A stretch of DNA of 64,000 nt from assembly GCA_020086605.1 (NCBI GenBank), contig JACBWW010000004.1:41076465-41140464 (forward strand), given 5' to 3'. This DNA is from Lanius collurio. Its lineage: Eukaryota; Chordata; Aves; Passeriformes; Laniidae. The notes below the pieces were generated by a model that saw only the letters and a program-made list of their open reading frames with translations, did no database searches and was not told the origin of the DNA. The position numbers and the translations under genes were made by a program. This document shows positions 48,066 through 61,165 of the stretch, one piece after another; within the stretch, counting starts at the first letter, position 1, and each line of letters begins with the position of its first letter.

Positions 48066-49289
48066 GCTGGAGTTACATCTTATAGGATTATTCATGAATT
48101 TTTGCATAACTTGCCATCTCTTTTCAGAAACAGAATTGTTTAAAAGCATTGTAATTAAGGGCCTGAGTCCATCTGCACAGGGGAATTTAAAGAAAAAAAG
48201 TATTCAAAGCAGTTTCTGTATGCAAAAACATAATAAATAATTATTCAGTATCTATCAGTTTATATGGGGTTTGAATTAGTTTCAGACCTCTTTCTGTAAA
48301 TTCTCTCTATGAACCGTTTTCACAGACATAAACTACCAGATCCTTACATGGAGATTCAGTATTTTCTCTCTCTTTTTCTCAGCCTACTGGTGTGGTCAGA
48401 TGGTTACTTTTATTCACTGCAGTCCACTGCAACATACCATAGCACCTTAGGCAAAGCATTCTATTTTTATGCGAAAAGAGCAAAAATATCTACACAGTGG
48501 CCACAGCTTTTGTTGACGCAGATCTTTCCCTTGATCCCTTTCCCTAATGAGAAGTAATGTTGCCATCTGCTGGCAGAGGACGAGGACAGGCCGCTTCTGG
48601 TGCTTTCTTCATAAAGCTGGTGTGTTCCTTTAATGAGTTATAAATCCTTTTTCCCCCCATGTTTGATTCATTGATCTTGGCCATATCTTTACCACACCGA
48701 GGCAGTTATTTCTGTGTGAGGTCCACGAGTTATTTATGAAGTTTTGAATCAAAAAACCATCTACATAGGAAGTTTTCCTTTCAAGTGCCCATTGGTCTTG
48801 TCTTAATAAAGGACTTTAATAAAATATTAATGATGTGATCTTCATTATAATTTAATTAATCAGTGGAACAATGTTAATATAATTTTTTCTTATGAAACAG
48901 GGAATAAATTTATGTCTTTGTTGTAAACTAGGAGGTCCTCTTCATTGCCACGTTCACAGTAAACAAAATTTTCAGGTCCTCTAATCTCAGTCAGAAGTCT
49001 CAACAGTAGAGCCAACAGGATGAGACAGCCTTCCTCACACCCTGTGCATCTGTCCTTTAATGCCTAGTTCATGAATGAATGCTGTGAAATACTGTCTAGG
49101 AATGTTGGCACTATGTTGCTTCTTTGCAAGGATGGGGACACCAGAATGAGATACTGATTCAGTGCCAGTTGGCACTTTCTTCTTTGTTCTTGAAATGTGT
49201 ACTCCTTAGATACCCATGACCTGGGGCATTGTCTAGAAAGACAGAGAAAAAACACTAATGTCTCTCTGACACTTTTAATAATCTGATGC

Positions 49290-49332
49290 CTAGGAATAAC
49301 CTACCAAATCAGATCTGGTAGGTTATTCCTAG
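49290..49332. repeat. 17-bp perfect inverted repeat with 9-base spacer
   Basis: CTAGGAATAACCTACCA (49,290-49,306) and TGGTAGGTTATTCCTAG (49,316-49,332) are exact reverse complements around the spacer AATCAGATC. A second pairing overlaps it: ATCTGAT (49,281-49,287) with ATCAGAT (49,308-49,314). It can form a stable hairpin in DNA or RNA. Confidence 0.9.
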
Positions 49333-49537
49333 ATTTCCTCTTCTCAGTTTGAGGGAAACTTCTCCAAGCTGACTTCACTTTAGTTCCCAAGACTCAGATT
49401 TTAAATCTTTTTTCTCAAGCCACTGCCTCTTCGTAAAATAACTTTGTCTTTAACTCATTTCTAGGATCCGTTTTATAACCTCATTCTGCTTATTTCCCCA
49501 GATATTAAGTGTTAACTCAGTGCAACTATTGGAAAAG

Positions 49538-49610
49538 TAAAAAAAAAACCAAACCAAAACAAAAACCCAAAACCAAATTCCAAACCAAAACAAACTAAAA
49601 CCCCCCAACC
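49538..49610. repeat. A/C-rich low-complexity tract
   Basis: Runs of A interrupted by CC and CCC (AAACCAAACCAAAACAAAAA and similar). Simple sequence, not coding; the opposite-strand frames give only repetitive aromatic residues. Confidence 0.8.
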
Positions 49611-51549
49611 ACCAACTGTGAATGTACCAGAGAACTGTTTCACCCGAGGACATCTGAATATCTGTTCACAGATAACTAGCAGATACTGAAAAACATTGAA
49701 ATGAAAATGTATAATACCTCTACTCAAAAGTAAAGGATAAATTAGATCAAACAGCCTTTTCTCTTTATCTGAAATACATTTGCTTTAATACAGTACCAAT
49801 TAGCTTTGTTGCTTTTTGTCTTCTGAACACAAAATAAATTATACTCTTTTTCCTCTTTTCATAAAACTGCTGATCCTGAGGAGACAGATGGAGAAAAATT
49901 CCTGTTTTGACCTTGCTTATTTTTGCAGGCTTCATGTATGTTGCAGGATGCTGATGGTTAAAAGCCCAGGCCTTTTGAACGCTATGGGAATGCTTTTTCA
50001 TGAGTAACCACAGAGGGGCTCTGAAGGGTGTGTGATACTACACCATTCTCTCAGAAAAAGAACAGTATTTCTGATGTTGATCATCTTTAACAACTGCTGG
50101 ATGAAGCAAGGTGGATTTTTGGTTTGAAATGGAATATTATAAATTTCTTCTCTGTGCAAAAAAATGCTGTGTCTGATGCCCAGACATTAAGTGTTGGAGT
50201 TAAGTGTTGGGTATCGAATGATGTGGACTAGAGCAAGCAGTAGCTTTTCATAATGTAGAAACCTCATCCATATGATAAGGTGGTAACTGTAAACAGCACA
50301 GGTGTCTAGAGAGAAATCATTCTGACTTCCTGGGGTTTTGGCAATTAAAGGTCAAGTTGTAGTAAATTCTACTTAAGTTCAAGGAAGGATGAGGAAGGAA
50401 ACATGTCAAGAATTTGCAGAGAACCCTCTCTAGTTTAGGCCTATGGTGATGCCACTGTGGACAGATATTGAGACATATCAGATTGCAGCTGCTGTGTGAC
50501 ATTGTTTGATTGGAAAGCTTTCCTTCTTCCTTGTCTCCCAGGAGAAGCAACTGGTTAGGGTTGCTGCACATGACACAGCATATCTGACATGCTGCCAATG
50601 AACAGACTGGTCTTTAGGCAGGTGTATACTGCAGAGAAAGTGTTTGTCAAACCTCCTGCAGAAGAAAAGAGGATTAATGCAGAAAACTAAAGCTACTCTG
50701 CCCTGCCCCACACGGTTGAAACTGGATCAGAATTTCCATTGCTTCTTCATATACTCAGTTTTGTCCCAACAGGAAGGGAAAGCAGAAGAGGAGACTCCTG
50801 GGATGTAGCTGAGGGGCAAAGTTGTCTCCCACCATTTCTGCTGGAAGGTGGATGGTCTTTGAGGTTGGAGGACCACAATAGGGGCATGTATTGGAGTTGA
50901 AGCAGGAAGCAGAAGCAAGTACAGTTAATTAGGGGAGATAAAGAAGTGTGGTAAAGTGAGCAAAAAAGTAATGAACTGGGAGGTGCGAGGGAGGGGACTA
51001 ACAGGAACTTGGATGCCCTGAATTCTAGGGCAGACTTTTCTGTAACCAAGGTTACTTCCTTTAATCTAATTTTATGGGCTCTTTTATTAAATTGCAAATG
51101 CCCTTATTTCTCCATGTTTTGGAGAGTCTTTTGTTCTGCCATGTGAAGTACATGGGACTTGGGCAAGTTAAAGATAGACCAAAAGAGTTATTAAATACCC
51201 TATCCATGAACTTTTGTTATTTGGTCAGCGGACAATATCATGTACCTTTGTGAACTGACACTGCAATTAAAATCCTGTATAGCCAATGCTCCTATTTTCT
51301 GTTGCAGCCTGAGAAGGTTTAAACATAAACTTTGAGAGTGTCTTCCCTACTAAAATTCTGGGAATGTTGTGGTGGATATCCCTCCATTCCTGCTGAGGCA
51401 AAATAATTGGGAATAAGTCAGCAAGTTAACCAGAAGGAGCTCTGATAGGAAAGAGGTATCCCAGTTGCTTGGAAGTGAGAAACCCTGACCACAAGGCTTT
51501 CAGAGTTTATTGTATCTAATGCCTTCTGATTATTGTAATTGTGAAACTG

Positions 51550-52290
51550 TTGGGGAGGATGAAATAGGGAAACCTTATAAATATGAATGCTTGGCAAAAG
51601 ATTCTGGAAATATGAAACCTGTAAGCAAAATAGAAATGAAAGCTAGCTTTGAGATATAAGATACCATGCTGTTAGTTACTGTACAACCAAAAAACAATGG
51701 GCTAGCCAGCTGAAGGAGAATCCCTCTTGATTGAACAATGTCTTTAGCAAAGAAGAGGATGCTTCAGCAAGCAGAAAAGTGCAAGGGTCAGAGAAACCCT
51801 GCCAGCATGGCGGGGAAGACAAAAGTAGTTTTAGAAAGTGTTTTTTAGGAGTTAAAATGTAACACAGTATGGTAATGTAGTCATTTTGATAGGTTGTATG
51901 TAAATTCTGTAAGAATTTCTGTCTTCTGTTGATTGGATGTTGTACCATTGCCATATTCAGTATAAGAAGAGATATAATATCATGTAACTAGACTTTAGCT
52001 CTCGTTCTCTCACTCTCTAGACTTTAGCCATCTCTCTCTCTCTGGCTCTCATTCTCTAGACTTTAGCCATCTCTCTGGCTCTCTCTCGACTCTATCTCTT
52101 TCGACCTCTCTGTCTCCTGCTTTCTCTCTTGCTCTACCTTGGCCATGCTCTAAGCTGTGGCTGGCAGCTTAAGCAGAGCTCCTGCACCCACAACCCTTGC
52201 AAATAAACAGCATATTTCAGGAACTGCCTTGAACTGTAGAGATCACCCCGAACCGCCTTGTCCCCGGCACCTTTGTATTTTCTAGATGAA
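51550..52290 (+). mobile_element. Probable ERV LTR with CT-rich repeated leader
   Basis: A U3-like part (51,600-51,960) leads to a TATA-like GTATAAGAAGAGATATAAT at 51,960. A CT-rich stretch with three copies of TAGACTTTAGC follows (starting 51,989, 52,018 and 52,057). Then come GCACCCACAACCCTTGCAAA and TAAACAGCATATTTCAGG, containing the AATAAA signal at about 52,202, and a short U5-like end. The order promoter, leader, poly(A) signal fits an LTR. Edges are uncertain and no target duplication was found. Confidence 0.6.
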
Positions 52291-55200
52291 CCCATCAGCA
52301 TTGTGATTGATGGAAACAAATCTGAAATAACTTCCTTAGTTTCTATAGTAACTTGAATGCATTTCTTGATAATATTAAATTTCTGTGTTTACCATTACAT
52401 TTTCGGATGGTTAAAAACAACTGTGTTCCACCTGAGTGGGACTTCAAGAGAGCCATAGCTGTGGAACAATTTTACTTTACTCTGACCCTTTTTCGTGGGT
52501 ATTTAATTACACTTCATGCAAACACTCAGAATTTGAATTCTCTATTATGCTATCACAAGCCAAGTTCTATTTAAGAATGATTTGAAATAGAGACAAATAG
52601 TTTTTGGTTTTTTTTTGAAGGGGTGGAACAAAATGGTAGAATCAGTGTATGGCTTGTCAAGAGAATCTGTTGTTGCCAAAAAAAGTTACTAATCCAAATT
52701 ACAAATGCTGTTTTTATATAAAATGTGAGAAGTTTCAAAATATGCTATATTTTTGTTATGGATATTTATACTACAGCTCATTACATGGCCTTAGATGTTC
52801 AGCTTTCTTCTCTTGCTGTATTCATCCTGAATGTTGTACGCAATTTCTCAGCTGTCAGTCTTGGCCACAACAGCTGAACTGCATTAGCTAGATATAACCA
52901 AAATACTGCATTCTCTCCAATTTGCGTAAGTTAGTTTGTTCTAAAAAGATAAGATTTTTCCACTATTATTTGGAATGTAAAAAGTAATTTTTTACACTGT
53001 GGTGATAGTTGTCATAAGGTTAAAAAATTCATATTTTTAATGAAAATGTTACCCCTGTGTGAATGCCATTGACTTTAGCATTGAATAAAAAATCTTTGAG
53101 TTGAAGAATATAATTGACGGAGAGGTTATTCAGTGCTAAGCACAACAGGTTCATGTGTGAGTGGACTGATCTATGCTGCTGCTACAGAATGAAAGAGCTC
53201 TGAATGTTCTTTGTAGGAAAATAAATATACTTAGGCATTAAAGTGAGGTATATTTAAGTGGTCAATTCATTATACTAGTAAACATAAGCTAAACAATACC
53301 GTTTGGGCTTTTTTTCCCTTCATATTTTAAAATTCTATTTGTAGTCCTGCATTCAATCCAGGTGCTTTAAAGTCACTTTATTTCAGTGTGATGATTGTAA
53401 CAAAATACCCTGTGCAACAGAATATGTGACATTTTACCTATGGTCACAGTCAAAATTCATTGATCTGCTCTGTGCATACAAACAAGACACATTAGCATAT
53501 ATGAGGACTGTCTTTAATAAAGTTACAGGAATAGGCTAGTTTTCTTAGGAAATGGGTAATAGAATCCTATATTCAAAGTTTTAAGAAGAGCACTTGTTTA
53601 CAAAACCGGAACTTCCTTTTCTTGAACCAGGAACTTGCCATAAGTCAAGTCACAAACGTAAAGATGGGTGCAAACTCCACATATAGGCACTCTCATCATT
53701 GTTATTTTTTATCAGCTGTGGTGAGCAGCTGTCGTTAATTCTTCAGGTCCTCCTGGAACGTGTATTGTTTGTTCCTTTTGGAAATTGGGCGGAGATTAAA
53801 TAATGAGTGTCCTTACTGTGTGTTTATCTTGGGCCAGGCTGCTCTTTAATGAGTGCTGTTCTTTCTCTGCTGTAAAAAGAGTTTTCATTTTCAGAATCTC
53901 AGGATTACAGCATCTGCAGCATCTGGAGAATTTAAAACTACTTCTTCGGAACATTCAGCTTCTCTTCCCTGTTGTTCCCCAAAGCTAGTCTGAGTTTTCT
54001 GTACCAAAAGAAATTAGACATGCTTTCCTTCACAAATCCAGTAAATGAAAAGTAAGCATGTTGTGTCCAATAAATTGGAAGTGTCTGTCCATGTCGTGAT
54101 GAATAAAATATCATTCACTTGAGCTGCATGGTAGTGCAGCTTATTACAATGCAATTCTGAAGGGCAGAAATCCGTTGTTTAGGATAGAGCTACAGTGTTT
54201 GGTGAGATGGTTGTACAAGCAGCAGCTGTATTTGTGAGATTAAAAGAACTCTTAGTGCACAGAGGTGGTAATTATTTTCTAATTTTCACTGTTCTAAAGT
54301 GTATGCACTAAAACATGGTGTAGAGTATGCATTTTTTATTTGGAGTATTACTTCAGTACTTAAGGAATAGAGTAAGTGTCAACACTTTGGGCTATAAAGC
54401 ATTTAATATAACCACATAGTTGATATAACACAGTCAGTGCCTGTTTGTGCTTCAACACCCTGTCTCATCTCAGCTTTGCTGATGCAGAATGACCACTGGC
54501 ACAAATGAAAAAATACAGGAATTATTGGTGAATTTGATTATGATTTGGGTCAGATGAATGCCTGCCTATAGACACTAGAAAGAACACAGTACTTTGATAT
54601 GCATACTACTAAAGCTGTAGTGATTTAACCTCAGTACCATTATCTCAGTTGTTTTTCAGTTTCTGGCCAAGATACAAAGGAAATCTAAATGCTGTTAACA
54701 ATTAAGAAAATTGATGGTCTGAAGTGTATGTATGGTACTATGCAAGTCATGACTCCTCTTTCAGTCTTCATGCTTTTGCTTCTTATGTATTTATCTTTTA
54801 CCCTTTTACCTTTCTCAGATTTACTCTTTTACCATTTTCCCAATCATTCTTACTTTTATGTGTGACCTGTTTAAAGCTGCAGTTCTTTTTGAAGGTTTTC
54901 TTTTCAAACTGGGTGTGTGGTGAGTTAACTATGACTTTAAGATAGCATATAAGAGGAAAAGACTACGCTGTAATGATGTGCTCTTAGTTATTGCCTCTTA
55001 AACTCTGCCTGCCACTCAATTGTTGCTTTAAAAATTAAGAACAGTACAAAGTGCTAGAAGACACTCGGTATTAATGGTACCAAATGGGTCAGTCTGTATG
55101 TCATGTGTGTTTGGGGTTTTTTCTAATAATAATTGTCCTGTTGTAGTTCATTCATTATCATGTTTCCTCTACCTTTTGATGGGGAATATTAGATGGTCCC

Positions 55201-56629
55201 TCACAATCTACTGCACTGCAGGTATTAACAATATATGTTATTTGCTACTGTCAAAACGTGTGTTTATTACACCCTAAAGATGGCCATACATTTAAGAAAG
55301 GCATAACTATTCATTGTACCACCATGATTAGCTCATGAATAAGGAAAACTTAGAGCTGTAGATAGTTACCAAGGGAAATTTAACACTTGCTCACACTTAC
55401 CCAAAGTATAGATGTCAAGAAATGAAATACAATTTTTCTCTGCAGTTCAAAAATAAGAGAAGGAGACTATGCAGTGGAAGCTTCTGGAAATGCCATCATT
55501 TGAGTGACTTACATCTAGATTTAAGAAAATAAAAAGTATACTTCAGAAAGTAACTTCAGCATGTTTGCAATAAGCAAAGATGATAAATAGAGCTATCTTC
55601 CTTCATACTCAGATAAATTACAGAATACCTTTCAATCACATTTGTCTGTATTTGACAGGAAATAAAAATACGTTTTATAATTGATCAAATATAGTTTTAT
55701 ATCCAGTTTTTCTTAAAGTGGCTTTTATTTGTCAGACAGTCTTTTTTTCCAACAGGTTGAAGTAACTCTTACGTAAGAAGGATCTAGCACCAGTGTCTAT
55801 GAGATTGTGTACATAAGCAGTCTGGTTTATAAAAAGGATGCATTTAAATAAAGTAGGTAAATAGAGGTGAGAGGACAAGTCTTGTCTAAGAAATGAACTC
55901 TGTAAAAGAAACCTACCAAGTACCCATGTATTACATAACACCTCACTGCAAAGGTGGAAGAGACAGGAAAAAGCAGTTAAGCCTTCAGAGTGAGAGGATT
56001 AGTTAGTGTTCTAATTGTGGAGCTAACTGGGACTTCTACTTCACAAGTCCAATCCTGGGAGAAAGAGCTGAATATTGGTGTATTTTTTCCTTCCTAGATA
56101 ATATGTTTTCTCTTTAAATCCCAAAAAGAAAATCAGACTTTTTTTTCCCCTGCAGTGAACATTGTTTACAACTGAGCAGAAATCACCGTGCTAATGGGAA
56201 TCACAGTAGTAGCTGTAAGGCACAAAATCCCATCCTACTTTAGGGAAGATGTTGGTTATGTGTTAGGAGGAGTTCAGTGCACTTTTGAATATTTATGCAG
56301 CATAGGAAAAGGCAGAAGTGTAGGAAGTAGTCAGGAGATGGAGAGAAAGAAGATAAGGCTCTGAGAACAGAGTGTGTGTCTGCTTATCAGTATATATACA
56401 CAGCAGTTAGATGTTCAAAAGAACTAGTTCTTTATTTTCTCACAATTTTTTTTTTCAAAGATGCTGAAATGGACTCTTGAAAACACACACCTTCGAAAAA
56501 AAATCACCCCCAGACCCAAAATGCAAAAAACTTTTAAAGTAGTTTGAAAAAATGATTTGCTGACTAGAGATTCTTTCTGGACAGTATTCACCTTGTCTGT
56601 GAGTTCCCAAGCCAGACACAACTGTGGGA
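52291..56629. other. Intergenic sequence, no gene seen
   Basis: AT-rich with scattered short ORFs (60-80 codons). No repeat family, exon or RNA gene recognised. Confidence 0.5.
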
Positions 56630-56992
56630 CTGGACTGCACTCACCTGATAGCAGCCTTCCAGTACATAAAGGGGCTTTAAAAGAAGACTGGAGTGAGACT
56701 ATTCACAAGGGCATGTAGTGACAGAACAAGGGAGAATGGCCTTAACTTGAAGGAGGGTAGGTTTATATTAGATATTAGGAAAGAATTTTTACTGTGAGGT
56801 CAGTGAGGCACTGAAACAGATTGCTAAGATAGGTTGGGGACTTCCCATCCCTGGAGCTATTCAAGGCCAGGCTGGATGGGGCTCTAAATAACCTTGTCCA
56901 ATGAAAGGTGTTCCTGTCCATGGCAAGGGGATTAGAAGTGCATGATCTTTGAAGTCCCTTCCAACACACCCATTCTATGAGTCCATGATTTG
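56630..56992 (+). repeat. CR1 LINE 3' end
   Basis: Contains ACAAGGGCATGTAGTGACAG, AACAAGGGAGAATGGCCTTA, TTCAAGGCCAGGCTGGATGG and AAGTCCCTTCCAACACACCC, ending in ATTCTATGAGTCCATGATT. This is the standard avian CR1 3' untranslated region and terminal short repeat. 5'-truncated, as is usual for the family. Confidence 0.9.
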
Positions 56993-59880
56993 CCCAAGCT
57001 CGTGTTAATGTTCAGCACCATGGCCAGGGCAAAAGGTCGGGGATATGTAACAAGGACGACAGGAATGTATAAATAATTTGTAATAAAAAGTAACTTTCCA
57101 CGGATATGTTGCTGGTTGTATATTCAGTGGATGATCAGTAGCATATGATCAGCGAGATTTACCAGGCATAAACCTGCTTGATTTGCTCCTTCTCTTGATA
57201 GTCAGTCATTAACTGTATGTTTGTTTGACCTGTAAGTCAGAGCTGCCAGTAAGTAGAAGTAAATTGCACCATATTTATAAACTCTTAATCAGAAGTGAAA
57301 GAAAATAATGCCCAAAGGGAGCTATCCCCACACTACAACAATGCCCCACTTAGCTGCTTCTTTAGCACCTCCAGTAAGGGGTTCAAATGTTTATTCTAGG
57401 AAGCATATTCCAAGTATGAGAAAAACACAGTGAGCATAAGAAACTCAAAATTGAATCTGAAGGTGTAGATTAGCTTAGGTAGTGAATAAATAATATGGAG
57501 GATGTGCTTAGTTATGCTTCACTTTCTGCCTCTGTATCAAATATAAAAATGATCTTCATAACTCATGCCCTTCTCCACCCTGCCCAATCAGTTAGTAATC
57601 ACTGACATATCCCCAGTAAGAAAACATTTGTAGTAAAACTATGTGTGGAATCTTTTGGGAGAGAAGAGGGATTCTTATTTATAAAACTTCTAAATGAGTT
57701 TATTTTATCCTCTTTATTCCTTCTCTCCTGAATTTCACTCAATTGCCCTTTCACACCCACATATCTGCAAGCATTGAGCTTGGGTTGCCAAGTTTTGCCA
57801 GGTTTGGCCAGGATTGTTGGTGTGCAAAGTAGAGGACAAGAGACATTGCTGTCAATTCCCATTGCATTTATTATTTTTCCTTGATTGGTGGTGACAAACT
57901 ACGTTTTACAAATCTGTGTTTCCTTTTGTAGACTCTGGCTGTTAAGACACGATCATTTGCCACAGAATATGGCTTATTTCAGCTTTCTGAAATCTTAGAT
58001 CTGATTGCTGCTTATTGTCTGATTTTCCCCATTGAAGTTATATGTCTTTAATCTGTTTCCTTGTTGAACTAATGGAAAAGGAATGGAATATGCAACATGG
58101 TGCTACTTATTTCCATCCTCCTGATTTCAGGCTGCAGGTCTTCCACTGTCAAGTCCTCTGTGCTGTGGTCTTAGCAGAGTTCAGACCCTTTTTTTCTGGA
58201 TGTAAATGACACAATTCCAATTTATACCTGGTAGCAACTTCTTGGAAACAGTGTTCCTAATCATAATTTTGGGCTATTCTTTCAATCCCGGTTCTGCCGC
58301 TTCTTCCAGTGCTTACACCCGTACACATTTCCTTTCATATACATTCACATTCCTACCACCATCATCTAGTTCTGGGTCTTGTTCTGAAAATCACTGACTT
58401 TTAATGGTGTAACCCACACTCAGTGGCACTTCTTATGTAAAATATACACTTAGCAATGGAAAAAGTGGTGTAGAAGAATACAGACAGACATAGTCATCCG
58501 TGTCCATAGCTGTTCATATTCAGTCAATGAGAGGCATCTGAAGATGTCCAAGCTCCTATAAGGGGTTAATAGATCATCACTAGAACTTTACAGGTGAGCA
58601 TTCTGACCTTTTATAGTAAGAAAATATGCTTCTTGGAATGGAATGACCAGAATAAGAGTTTTGTTGTTTTTTTGGTTTGTTTTTGGGTTTTTTTTTGTTT
58701 TTTTTTTTTAATGTAATGGTCCCTCCATGAATACAATATAGAATATTACAATGTTACTTTGTGTTTTGTTCTCTATACCATTAGTAACACTATATGAACG
58801 TTTTGAATGTGACTGGTCACTTCAGTGGTATTATTTGATACTTGTCACGTTGGTTTCAAGATATTTTTCCTGACAGCTGATTACTAACATTATGTCCTTT
58901 ATGTGTTTGTAGGAAGGAAGACAGTCTATAAGAGGACAGTCTATAAGAAGGAAGGATGGGAAGACAGCATGGACACACTGGAATTCTTTTTTGTGAATTC
59001 ACATATTATACAGGTAGTCACTGACTTTCATTTCTTGTTTTTTTCGCCTCTTAACATTGAAGGCTGTGAACTGTTCTGCAGTTCTCTTTTAATTTTGTCT
59101 CTCCTGGATAATCTTGGCTCTTAACAAATTGTGTAACTTCACAGTTCACCACTGTTAAACCTTGACAGAGCCCATGAGTTATTTCTGTCTGTTGTGACAA
59201 ATGACTTTCCTATATACTGTTTAAATGTCTAGAAAAGCTGATAATCCAGGAGGTGACTACCCATGGGAGCTTGTCCTCCAAGTACTGTTGAAATTTAGCA
59301 GCTTTGTTCTTCAGCTTCTTTAGAACACTTAAGGAATGCCATCCAGTCTTGGAAGTTTGTTTACTGTTCAGTTTATGAATTTACTATAAAATCTCCTTTT
59401 TCTTTAGTTTTTACTAATATGTTATTTTGACTCTCTTACTGGTATGTTTGGCCATGCTAGCTTTTGTTCTCATTCTATAGTCCTTTTAGGTCTGTTTTGG
59501 TTTGCACTATTCAACTATTTGAGTCTTTAATATTATGCCTGCAATCAGCTATGAGATCACTCCTTATTTTGATTTATTAGTTCATGGGCATTTCTCATTT
59601 CTAGAGTTAAATATTAATCTGCTATTAATGGTTTTATTGCTCCTATAGGTGTTGAATTATGTACATTAAAGCACTATGAAAGCATCTCATATCTCCATTC
59701 CTACTTATAGCAGACGAGTCTCCACAAAAACACATTGCCAAGCCAGTTCTCTGTGCTTGATACTCAGATTTCCCACATTGTAGGTCTGGTAGTCTCTGCC
59801 TTATCGAAAATCTTGTTCTTAGCTAATGTTCATGGACTGATGCCTTCTTCTGGTCTTAAAATCAAGAATCAAACACAGTT
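56993..59880. other. Intergenic sequence, no gene seen
   Basis: AT-rich. Includes a T/G low-complexity tract at about 58,660-58,712 and a 15-bp tandem pair AGGACAGTCTATAAG near 58,919-58,948. No exon recognised. Confidence 0.5.
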
Positions 59881-60295
59881 AGATGGAAAAAAGGGATTTT
59901 ACCTCTGTGTTTATTTTAAGGATCCTTAGGTGCACCACGTCCAGGTGGAATGTACTGAAATGCACACCACAATTCATGCCCACAATCAGTCGAGTATAAC
60001 CTTCATTATAGGACTTACTAATTAGCATATCTATCATATTCTTTAATGAGAGGCTCAAGTGAGCCCCCCTCCCCAAGGAACCTTCCCCCTTCCCCTATCT
60101 TTGTTTACAAAATGTGTTCTGGAGAGGTGTCTAGGGCTTTCTGATCCCTAACTAGGAGGCTTCTAAGATGTTTAGTCTCCTAGCTTGACAAATAAGTCTA
60201 AGAATGTAGGCTAAAAACCACTAAGAATACAAAAGCTATAAAAAAGTATATAATAGGGGTATAAAAGAAAAGGCAAAAAAATCATCATGGCATCA
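59881..60295 (-). mobile_element. Probable ERV LTR, minus strand
   Basis: Read on the minus strand it has ATTGTGGGCATGAATTGTGG, TGTGCATTTCAGTACATTCC and GTGGTGCACCTAAGGATCCT, followed by TAAAATAAACACAGAGGTAA with a polyadenylation-type AATAAA. I recognise this word order from a bird LTR family. Boundaries approximate and no target duplication seen. Confidence 0.55.
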
Positions 60296-60788
60296 GGGCA
60301 AGAAAAACAAAACAAAAGAATCTCCACAAATAACCTCAACCCCTAGCAATTAAAGAAAAAGAAATTAACATTGCTATATATGTATTGCTGTATAATTTGA
60401 GAATCTACCCAGCAAAAAAGTAACTTTCAAAATAATGTTGATAATGTAGCTAAGGATGCCTCCTTGACCCTGCTGTTTCAGTAGCTGAACAATTTACATC
60501 CCACAAAGACAAGCCTTTAACTTGTAGCAGAAAGCTTTGTCAGCTTCCTGATTTTTGTGTGTAACATATGGATAGAGGTGTTGGGTCTGTAGGTGTTCTA
60601 GATCTAACTGTCCTTTCTAACACTGTGCTTCTGTGAGGTGTTACAGAGAAGGTTGCAAACTCAGTCATGGAACTGGGGAGGCATAGAGAATCAGGCTCAC
60701 AGAAAAATGTGACTAGCAATGCTCATGATCTTGTGAATCTTTTCATTAGGCCTTCCACGGAATCAGGATAAAGGTTCCCAGGAAATTG

Positions 60789-61165
60789 TGCTGGTTTTGG
60801 CTGAGATAGGCTGAATTTTCTTGATAGAAAATTGATGGAGCTGTGTTTAGGATCTGTGCTGAAAACAGTTGATAACACAGGGATGTCTTAGTTATCCCTG
60901 AGCAGGGGTTACACAGAGTCCAGGTCTTTTATACTCCTCGCCCCATCAGCGTGGAGGCAGGAGGTGCACCAGGAGCTGTGAGGGGACACAGCCAGGACAG
61001 CTGACTCCAGCTGACCAAATGGATATTCCAGACTATATGGCTTCGTGCTCATCAATATAAAGCTGGGAGAAGAAATAAAAAAGGGAGGGATGCGTTTGAA
61101 GTGCTGGCATTTTGTCTTGCCAAGTAACCATTACATGTAAGGTAGTCCTGCTTTCCTATTGGTTC
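60789..61165 (+). mobile_element. Truncated avian ERV-type LTR
   Basis: Starts TGCTGGTTTTGGCTGAGATA and shares GTTGATAACACAG, GGGACACAGCCAGGACAGCT and GACTCCAGCTGACCAAATGG with the LTR in MUC6 intron 17. The match fades after TAGTCCTGCTTTCCTA, so the 3' part is missing or replaced. Confidence 0.7.

Larger units (their letters stand above)
48066..51549. other. Intergenic sequence, no gene seen
   Basis: Contains the 17-bp inverted repeat at 49,290-49,332 and an A/C-rich low-complexity patch at about 49,538-49,610. No exon or repeat family otherwise recognised. Confidence 0.5.

Noticed and set aside
49450..49727. Aromatic-rich minus-strand ORFs
   Set aside because: They are translations of the A/C-rich low-complexity tract at 49,538-49,610.
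58919..58948. 15-bp tandem pair AGGACAGTCTATAAG as a regulatory array
   Set aside because: Only two copies with no other motif support; local slippage is enough.
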